A DNA stretch of 64,000 bases from Cocos nucifera (taxonomy: Eukaryota; Streptophyta; Magnoliopsida; Arecales; Arecaceae). Below the pieces are notes generated by a model, which worked only from the letters and a program-made list of their open reading frames with translations, was not told the origin of the DNA and did no database searches. Shown here piece after piece: positions 56,860 through 64,000 of this stretch. Position numbers and translations under genes: made by a program. The stretch is from the NCBI GenBank assembly GCA_006176705.1, contig QRFJ01000304.1, forward strand, positions 989,342 to 1,053,341, in the 5' to 3' direction. Within the stretch, counting starts at the first letter, position 1. Each line of letters begins with the position of its first letter.

Positions 56860-57600
56860 TTTGCTTGAGCCCCCATAGACATACCAAGAATTGATACCAA
56901 AGTCATGGAATACCATCTGGTTGTTGATCCCAAATATCGGCCAGTGAAAGAAAAGATGCCATGCCCAGAGAGATAGAAGGCAACTGCAGAAGAAGTCGAC
57001 AAGCTCCTCAAGACTGAATTTATTCGAGAAGTCTCCTATCTGAACTAGATCTCTAATATCGTCCTTGTCAAAAAGATGAATGGCAAGTGAAGGATGTACA
57101 TAAACTTCAAGAAGTTGAACAAGGCCTATCCGAAAGATAGTTACCCCTTATCTAGAATTGATCAATTGGTGGATGCGACCTCGGGCCATGAGCTCCTCAC
57201 CTTCATGGATGCCTTCTCTGGCTACAACAAAATCTGAATGGTACCAGAGGACGAGGAGAAACTGCTTTTATTACTGATCATGGTCTTTATTATTACAGGA
57301 TTATGTCCTTTAGGCTCAAAAATGCAGGAGCAACATACCAGTGCCTTGTTAATAAGATCTTCAAGGAGCAGATCGGCCGCAACATGAAGGTTTATGTAGA
57401 TGATATGCTTATCAAGAGCCAAACTTCGATAAATCACATAGCTGATCTTGAGGAGACCTTCGGCGTCCTCTAGAAGTACAAGATGAAGTTGAACCCAACC
57501 AAGTGTGCTTTCGACGTGATCTCTAAAAAGTTCTTAGGGTTTATAGTGTCAAGATGTAGGATTGAGGCTAATCTAGAGAAGATTTAGACTATCCAAGAGA
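56860..57600 (+). pseudogene. TatE reverse transcriptase
   Basis: Blocks in order: RPVKEKMPCPER, VDKLLKTEFIREVSY, NIVLVKKMNGK, MYINFKKLNKAYPKDSYPL, FMDAFSGYNKI, ITDHGLYYYRIMSFRLKNAG, and KVYVDDMLIKS with intact YVDD at 57392-57403, then KCAFDVISKKFLGFIV. A frameshift at about 57260 and stops (several at Trp-like positions) break the frame. Confidence 0.88.
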
Positions 57601-58200
57601 TGACTACTCCAAAGTCAATAAAAAAAGTTCAACACTTAACGAAAAAGATAGCAGCTCTGAATCGCTTTGTCTCGAAGTTGGTCGAATGGTGTATGCCCTT
57701 CTTTCGAGTTCTCAAGCAACTAAAAAACTTCTGCTTGACTGTAGAATATCAGCAAGCATTCGAAGAACTCAAAAGCTACCTCAGTTCACCTCTCCTATTG
57801 GCCAAGCCCGAACCTAGGGAGGAACTATTTCTGTACTTGGCAGTCTCTCCAGCAACCCTTACAGTAGTCCTCATCAAAAAAGAAATGAAAGTACTGTGAT
57901 CGATCTAGTACATAAGTCGAGTCATGAGGGACGTCAAAATTGGGTACACTAAGTTAGAAAAATTAACTTATGCTCTACTGATTGCAGCCCGAAGACTCTG
58001 ATCTTATTTTCAGAGGCATACTATAACTCTCCTCACCGATCAATCAATCAAGGTAGTTCTTTATCGAATAGATACCTCCAAAAGAATTGTAAAATGGGCA
58101 ATTGAACTCACAGAGTTTGACATCAATTTTCAGTCTTGACCATCAATTAAAGCTCAAATACTGATGGATTTCATAGTGGAATGTACTATCCCGATGAGGC
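57601..58200 (+). pseudogene. TatE RNase H (first)
   Basis: A stop-free stretch 57600-57899 contains the RT-RNase H connection (LNRFVSKLVEWCMPFFRVLK, then QQAFEELKSYLSSPLLL) and the RNase H start LYLAVSPATLTVVLI. YISRVMRD, ALLIAARRL and ITLLTDQS follow after stops. Standard gypsy RNase H order. Confidence 0.8.
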
Positions 58201-58254
58201 CAAATTGAAACAGAGTGAGGTCAGCATTCCATGGTTATAGCTGAGCTCCTCTGA

Positions 58255-58453
58255 AGAAAAGGTCGACCTTTTCGAAGGCCTTTGGATCCTGTATGTTGAT
58301 GGCTTATCCAATGCTTCAGGCATAGGTGCTGGATTGACCTTGGTGAACCCAAAGAGAGTCATCGCTGAATATGGGCTACGCTTCAAGTTTTCTACAACAA
58401 ACAATAAGGCTGAATATGAAGCTCTGATAGCTGGATTAAGGATAGCTGATAAG
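58255..58453 (+). pseudogene. TatE second (archaeal-type) RNase H, truncated
   Basis: WILYVDGLSNASGIGAGLTL, then AEYGLRFKFSTTNNKAEYEA, then LIAGLRIADK, cut at 58453 by TRG2. This extra RNase H (first Asp in YVDG, Glu in KAEYEA) is the hallmark of the Tat clade. Confidence 0.85.
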
Positions 58454-60289
58454 TGATAAAAATATACTAATAAAAATATTAAATTATAAAATAAATTAAT
58501 CTATTTCTTTAAAAATTGATACTTTTATTAATCTTATATAGGAAAGAAGGCCACCAATATGAAGATCTTATTTTTCTGATTCAGATGAAATAAATTTCAG
58601 GCAAAACGGACTTCAAATGAGCCCGAAATTAAATTTCAAAAAAAAAAAAATGGTTCGGTTCAAATCTGTTCAGCAGTTCGACCCGATTCGACTGCAACAG
58701 CAGACCGACCCGCCGATGCAATGCTGACGTCAGGATGATGTCAGCATTTTTCGTGGCTCATGGTGGACCATCTAGAGGGCAATTTGGGAATTTCACGGTA
58801 AGAGGTGCGCTCCGATTGGCTGAAGAATGTGGTGGTCCATGCAACACCGAGCTCGCACATAGTCTACAGAGGATAATTTGGAAATTTTGTCTGATTCTAC
58901 GCATGGCTTTCACTGAAACTTGATCGGACGGTCGAAACGAAGGTACTGATGGATGGCATCCGCAGCTCCCGATCAAGATCCAATGGCTGAGATTCATCCC
59001 AACGTTAAACTAAAGATCAGAAGCCTTCTTTCTGCATGATCGGATGGCCCAGATTCAAACCAATGGTAGATCCAATGGCTGGCATGAAATCCGACTTGAT
59101 CTGGGTTATTTTAAGAGGTTTTTAAGTGGTTTTTGGACTATTTGATCAACATCCAACGGGCAGAATTATCCAGATCCTAATTTGAGTTATTTTGGGAGTC
59201 TTAAACCTAATTTCTAAAGGATTTTAGGGAAAAATCAATCTCTTAACCTATAAAAAACGTACTGTTGCCGTAGAAAAGAGGAGAGAGAAGTCAGAAAAAA
59301 AAGAGAAAAAGAGAAAAAGAGAGAGAGTTAGAGAAATAAAGAAAAACAAAAAGAAAAAGAGATGAGAGAGGTAGAAAGAGAAGAGTGATTTGTGAGAGAA
59401 AGAAAAGAATTTTTCTTCGACAATCAAGACATCGATCAAGGAGCCTCTTCTTCTTCACCAAATTCTCCACACCAAGAGCAACGGACAATCAATTTCAGCA
59501 ATCAAACAATCTAATTTCTCTATGCTTTTTATTTTATTTACTATTTTTGAACTTATTATCATGAACTAAATTTTTTTTTACCAAGGCTAAGGTGTAGCCA
59601 CTCTTTTGATGTAATATTCAGTGTGATTTATTTTTAAATTTTATTCATGAGGAGTATATAAATCTGATCTTAATGCTTTTAGATTACTGACCATTTTCTA
59701 ATTAATCTGATGAATATAGATGTTACGAACCAAGTATATCTATGTTATTGCTTCTTGATTATATACCTGTATTATGAATCAAATTAGAATTCATATGCAT
59801 GCGAAAATTTTAGTGCGCTTTGGACGCAGCGTATTTTAATTAGAGAATTTTACAAAACTTAATACATTAATATTTATTTAAATTACACCTGGACCAAAGG
59901 GTAATTAATAAATATTGATAGTTTTACTATGCCTGGACCAAAGGGTAGTGAATAAATTAGGAGACTCCACCATCACATGAAATAAAATTAATCTAAAAAC
60001 CTGAATATTGTATTGATTGAGTTGGTGAATCGATTGCCTTAGTAAACTATTGATCTTAAGTTTAAAACCCTAATAATTATACTCTCTCTATTTTCTTAAA
60101 ATTTTAATTATTATTTTTATTTATTTTATTCTTTAATTTCTTATTCTCATAAATCGGTCTTCTAAATAAAGCATAGGAAAGAGCTTTTCAGTACTTATTT
60201 TTCAATCCTCTAGGAACGATACTCTACTCATTCACTTTATTATTTGATCGACTGGTGCACTTGCCATAGCTATAAATTAGCATGCATCA
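58454..60289 (+). repeat. TRG2 5' LTR
   Basis: 1836 bases, TG...CA (ends GCATGCATCA). Distantly related to the TRG1 LTR: similar order of ATGAAATAAATTTC, GAGGGCAATTTGGGAATTT, GTGGTCCATG and repeated GATCGGACGG/GATCCAATGG motifs. Frames on both strands in 58735-59488 are LTR noise, including a GA-rich tract at 59275-59400. Confidence 0.85.
59249..59257 (+). promoter_or_regulatory. TATA box of TRG2 LTR
   Basis: CCTATAAAAAACG about 800 bases into the LTR, the same relative place as the TATA box in TRG1 LTRs, downstream of the GATC-motif region. Confidence 0.6.
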
Positions 60290-60295
60290 AGTTTT

Positions 60296-60314
60296 TGGCA
60301 CCATTGCCGAGGAT
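60296..60314 (+). other. TRG2 primer-binding site, tRNA-Asp
   Basis: TGGCACCATTGCCGAGGAT complements plant tRNA-Asp with three mismatches; six bases after the LTR end, as in TRG1. Confidence 0.8.
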
Positions 60315-60425
60315 TGTGTCTAAAATAATGTTAAAATTTTGATCCTAGCTTTACTTTAAAAAAATATTTTTAATTTTTATTATTTACTTACTTATGTATT
60401 TATTTAAAAAAAAATTATTCATTGC

Positions 60426-61560
60426 ATGACACCTACTGGACATAGTAACTTACTACCTTTAGATCCAGAAATTGAAAGAACCATTAGAAGACTACAACAA
60501 GAAAGAAACATGGCAGCTGAAGATCCTAACGATATCAATCTAGAATTGAATATGGCGACCGAAGGACAGCATGAAGCTATTCGACCAGTACATTGTACAT
60601 TAAATGATTACATTACACCATCTATAGCCGATGCAGCTTTAAGCATCAGAAGACCACCTGTACGAGCAAATAACTTTGAAATAAAATCGACGATGATCCA
60701 GATGATTCAATCAACTATCCAATTCAATGGACACTTGCATGATGATCCGAATGCCCATATTTCTAATTTTCTTAAACTTTGCGATACTTTTAAAATTAAT
60801 GGGGTGTCGGATGATGCTATTAGATTAAGGTTATTTTCTTTCTCTTTATGGGATAAAGCTAAGAGTTGGCTTCATTCTCTTCCTACAGGTTCTATCACAA
60901 CTTGGAATGTCCTAGCCCAAAAATTCTTAGCCAAATACTTTTCACCTTCCAAGACTGCTAAGATGCGCAACGATATCACTTCTTTTATGCAGATGAATAT
61001 GGAGACACTATATGAGGCTTGGGAGTGTTTCAAGAAACTGCTGAGGAGATGTCCACATCATCAACTATCCGTATGGCTTCAGGTACAAATTTTCTATAAT
61101 GGTTTATCTCCTACTAATCATTCTATGATTAATGCAGCAGTAGGAGGAACCATTAACCAAAAAATAGAGGAAGAAGCCTTCGATCTAATCGATGAGATGG
61201 CATCAAATAGCTATCAATGGCAGACAGAATGCATGATGCCAAAAAGACTAGCAGCTATGCAGGGAGTAGATTGCGTGCCAACATTATTAGCTGAAATTGC
61301 GGCTCTTAGAGCCGAAGTCAACAACTTAAAGTAAACAGCTATACATATTCAGAGCATTACTTGTGACCTGTGTGGAGGAGAACATGATACGAGCAATTGC
61401 CAAACAGGTAATCCATTTGCTAAAATAACTGATACAGCTAATTATGTTGGTAATTTTTTCAGGCCGCAACAAAACAATCCCTACTCCAACACATACAATC
61501 AAGGGTAGAGGCAGCACCCAAATTTCCCATGGAGTAATCAAAATGCAGCACAACAGTACC
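60426..61560 (+). pseudogene. TRG2 gag, Athila type
   Basis: ATG at 60426 (MTPTGHSNLLPLDPEIERT) opens 302 codons without a stop. They contain the retrotransposon-gag core: VRANNFEIKSTMIQMIQ, HDDPNAHISNFLKLCDTF, LRLFSFSLWDKAKSWLHSL, FLAKYFSPSKTAKMRNDI, ETLYEAWECFKKLLRRCPHH, then a coiled C terminus (ALRAEVNNLK). One stop at 61332 precedes an in-frame zinc knuckle CDLCGGEHDTSNC at about 61357, with all Cys/His residues present. A frame change near 61567-61650 separates the rest. It could still give most of a capsid protein. I found no protein better matching than Athila gag. Confidence 0.88.
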
Positions 61561-61700
61561 CCCGGGGTTCCAAATACCTGAAAAGAAGTCCAACATGGAA
61601 GAGCTGATGGTCAAATTCATGCAAAATCAAGAAGCAACTATAAAAAAATTTAGAAGCCAAACTTAGGTAGGATCAAACAGCAGCAATTCGAAACTTAGAG

Positions 61701-62546
61701 ATGCAAATAGGTCAAATGGCTAAGATAATCTCTGAGAGACCTCAGGGATCCTTGCCAAGCAACACAGAGACCAATCCAAGGGAGCAAGTCAATGCTATCA
61801 CCCTAAGAAGTGGTGCAAAGCTGGAGGAGCCACATCAGAAGAATGAGACTGAAGAGCCAACTACAAATAAGAAACCATCAACTAAAATTCGTCAGTCACC
61901 AAAACAACCAGCAGATGGATGGTCTCTAGATATAAGATTTGCTGATCCAAATGTAAAGCCCTACGTGCCACCACTACCATTTCTAGAGAGACAAATACAG
62001 CATCCAAATAAGGAATTTTCTAACTTTTTCAAAATTCTAAGGAATTTACATATTAATATTCCTTTTGTAGATGCTATTACTCAAATGCCTAGGTATGCCA
62101 AGTTTCTCAAAGAAATCCTAACAAATAAGAAAAAGCTGAAGGAGCATGAGAGAATAAATTTGAATGAAGAATGCTCAGCAATACTTCAAAATAAATTACC
62201 ACAGAAGCTAAAAGACCCAGAAAGTTTTACTATCCCCTGCATTATTAGTGATTGTAGTTTTGATAAAGTTTTATGTGATTTAGGAGCAAGCATTAATCTC
62301 ATGCCTTTTTCTATTTTCAGAAAGCTGGGTCTAGGAGAACCGAAGCCTACCACTATTACTCTTCAATTAGCCGACAGATCCATTAAATATCCAAGAGGTA
62401 TAGTGGAGGATGTCTTGGTAAAGGTAAACAAGTTTATTTTTCCTATTGATTTTATTGTTCTTGATATGGAAGAAGATTATGATGTACCCCTTATTTTAGG
62501 GAGACCCTTTTTAGCTACTGGAGGAGCTTTAATAGATGTTCAATAA
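61701..62546 (+). pseudogene. TRG2 gag end and protease
   Basis: A 281-codon frame, same phase as gag: nucleocapsid tail (MQIGQMAKIISERPQG, then NAITLRSGAKLEE), the Athila linker PLPFLERQIQHPNKEF, and a retropepsin-like domain with KVLCDLGASINLMP (active-site Asp near 62278) and VPLILGRPFLATGGALIDV at the end. The protease would cut the gag polyprotein. RT should follow but does not: after a stop at 62544 only about 250 bases of related coding trace remain. Confidence 0.85.
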
Positions 62547-63270
62547 GAAAAATTAATTCTTAAAGTCCAAGATGAATAAGTAACTTTTAATATTTTTAAA
62601 GATATTAAATATCTTGATGATAATCAAACTTATTTTCTAATTGATATTATTGACAATCCATTATATGAGAATTCTGTAGAAAATAGGTTTGAGACTATAA
62701 AAGCGAGCAATGTCAAATTGAAAGAGGACTCGATCAAACATGAAAGTATTCCAATTGAAGTGGCACCAGATTGATCCACTTTAGAACTCAAAGAAAGTCA
62801 AGCTGAAGACTATAAATCAGAACTACTAGATAGATTATTTCTTTTCTTTTTAGTTTTGATTATTTTTCTTTTCTTTTATTTTTTAGTAATTTGTGTTTTC
62901 TCTTTTACTGCTTTGGTGTGTATTTTTAATTTTACAAAGAAAAATCATTGAGAGCTTCAGCAAAATTTCAAAGCCCCAAAGAATCAGACTGAACCAAATC
63001 AGGTGTATTCCTTCCTATCCTTTATTGCATCCTTTATTTTTCTTTCTCCTTTAAGACAATGTAGAATAATTTAAAATATAAATATATATGTGTCAAAAAA
63101 AAAATCTTGAGCAAGATAAACTGGATAAGTGATAAAAGATAGAATTATTTGCTAATGAATATAACGAGTTAAAGAAGTAGATTATTTGGTCAACTTTTAG
63201 CAGCCTACTTAGGTCATTAAAAGACTATTAGCACTTCTAATTGCATATGCACACTAACAAGATAAAGTAG
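62547..63270 (+). other. TRG2 3' region between protease and tandem repeat
   Basis: First a fading coding trace (DIKYLDDNQTYFLIDIIDNP, then an acidic stretch), then T-rich DNA. The block 63000-63065 (GTGTATTCCTTCCTATCC, TTGCATCCTTTATTTTTC) matches the TRG1 3' untranslated region. No polymerase domain. Confidence 0.65.
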
Positions 63271-63289
63271 GTGTTGGACCGAGCGACCA

Positions 63290-64000
63290 ACTGGGAGATT
63301 CTCTCCCGAGCGACCGTGAACAACCTCGGTTAGGAACAGGAGGAGAACCTCGTCCTAACGCGAGCATCAACCTCGCTAGAGATAAGATCTCTCTCCGAGC
63401 GACCGTGAACAACCTCGGTTAGGAATAGGAGGAGAACCTCTCCTAACGCGCAGCCATCTCTCGACCTAGAGATAAGAGCAACCGTTCAACCTCGGCAGAG
63501 ATAAGATCTCTCAGCGACCGAGTCAACCCGAGCTAGGAGATAAGATCTCTCCGAGCACCGATCGACCGTTGTCAACCTCGGCTAGAGATAAGATCTCTCC
63601 CGAGCGACCGTGAACAACCTCGGTTAGGAACAGGAGGAGAACCTCGTCCTAACGCGAGCATCAACCTCGGCTAGAGATAAGATCTCTCCCCGATGTCAAC
63701 CTCCGTTGCTTCAACTTCAACCTCGGCTAGAGATAAGATCTCTCCGAGCGACCGTGAACGACCTCGGTTAGGAACAGGAGGAGAACCTCTCCAAAGCGAG
63801 CTTCAACCTCGGCTAGAGATAAGATCTCTCCCGAGCGACCGTGAACAACCTCGGTTCGAACAGGTCAAGAACCTCGCCAAGCTTCGAGCTTCAACCTCGG
63901 CTAGAGATAAGATCTCTCCGAGCGACCGTGAACAACCTCGGTTAGGAACAGGAGGAGAACCTCGTCCTAACGCGAGCATCAACCTCGGCTAGAGATAAGA
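63290..64000. repeat. GC-rich tandem repeat, about 87-bp unit, running off the window
   Basis: Units carry AGAGATAAGATCTCTC, CGAGCGACCGTGAACAACCT, CGGTTAGGAACAGGAGGAG and AACCTCGTCCTAACGCGAGC. The first motif recurs near 63380, 63468, 63500, 63537, 63583, 63673, 63731, 63818, 63903 and 63989. Full units are 85-90 bases; shorter spacings are internally deleted units. Base composition is far more GC- and CpG-rich than the AT-rich element around it. The open frame at 63693-63992 is a by-product of the repeat. Confidence 0.88.

Larger units (their letters stand above)
52953..58453 (+). mobile_element. TatE: Tat-lineage Ty3/gypsy element, 3' part cut by TRG2
   Basis: Plus-strand element starting TATTAGGGGCAAACC (a TG-to-TA start). 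5' LTR, leader, gag, protease, RT, RNase H and a second, archaeal-type RNase H are readable before TRG2 cuts it at 58454. The second RNase H directly after the first, and the CX2HX4HX4C gag finger, are features of the Tat/Ogre/Retand branch. Integrase and 3' LTR should lie right of the window. Frameshifts and stops make it defective. Confidence 0.85.
58454..64000 (+). mobile_element. TRG2: Athila-type element with gag-protease, 3' end off window
   Basis: Begins TGATAAAAATAT at 58454 inside the TatE second RNase H. LTR to 60289, tRNA-Asp-type primer site, gag with a 302-codon open frame, zinc knuckle, protease, then a 3' untranslated block shared with TRG1 and a GC-rich tandem repeat running off the window. 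The shared 3' block appears about 450 bases after the protease, so polymerase and integrase are missing from where they should be. It is the least decayed element here, as expected for the innermost insertion. Confidence 0.85.

Noticed and set aside
59275..59400. GA-rich tract with open minus frames
   Set aside because: Simple purine-rich sequence in the TRG2 LTR leader; Ser/Leu/Phe strings only.
63693..63992. 99-codon frame in the 87-bp repeat
   Set aside because: Arises because the repeat lacks stops in one phase; sequence is purely repetitive.
63290..64000. CRISPR-like array
   Set aside because: Repeats are whole-unit tandem copies without unique spacers, in a plant retrotransposon.
1..64000. 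Host protein-coding genes or tRNA/rRNA genes
   Set aside because: Every credible coding trace matches transposon domains. The tRNA-like motifs seen are primer-binding complements next to LTRs, not tRNA genes.

Overview
The window looks like heterochromatic, repeat-filled DNA from a flowering plant. Every recognisable coding trace belongs to plant transposable elements: Ty1/copia, Ty3/gypsy chromovirus, Tat-type and Athila-type LTR retrotransposons, plus CACTA DNA transposons. Primer-binding sites complementary to plant initiator tRNA-Met and tRNA-Asp are visible. I saw no host gene, rRNA, tRNA or CRISPR array. The style of the repeats suggests a large-genome monocot, perhaps a palm, but that is a weak impression and not something the sequence proves.

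The layout is three stacks of nested insertions, each about four levels deep. Stack 1 (1-18578): a minus-strand copia element (CopA, 10985-18578) is cut in its RNase H region by a CACTA element (CactaL, right end at 10984, left end off the window). CactaL is split by a chromovirus (GypA, 1471-10659, minus), and GypA's pol is split by a solo LTR (4715-6319). Stack 2 (18715-50381): a minus-strand Tekay-like chromovirus (GypB) has its 3' LTR split by a CACTA element (CactaR, 19096-24666) and its integrase split by a plus-strand copia element (CopB, 27304-47347). CopB is split by a short gag-only copia element (CopC, 30642-41375, minus), and one LTR of CopC is split by an Athila-type gag-only element (TRG1, 33434-40839, plus). 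Stack 3 (50382-64000): a second gag-only copia element (CopD) lies in the gag end of GypB. Its right LTR is split by a Tat-type element (TatE, 52953-58453), which is cut inside its second RNase H by another Athila-type element (TRG2, 58454 to the window end).

Almost all coding regions are broken by in-frame stops and frameshifts. Many look like C-to-T (or G-to-A) changes, as expected for methylated, silenced elements. The main exception is TRG2, the innermost insertion of stack 3, with a 302-codon gag frame free of stops and a readable protease. No element in the window looks autonomous.

The less ordinary observations are: a family of Athila-derived elements that keep gag (and in one case protease) but no polymerase, present as one full copy, one solo LTR and one related copy; a short copia family with gag only, in which one copy carries a second primer-binding-site-like motif captured inside both LTRs; a 74-bp direct duplication flanking CopB where 5 bp would be expected; a hairpin with arms of about 430 bp inside CactaR; a two-level (higher-order) minisatellite in CactaR; and a GC-rich repeat of about 87 bp at the right edge of the window, in the 3' untranslated part of TRG2.
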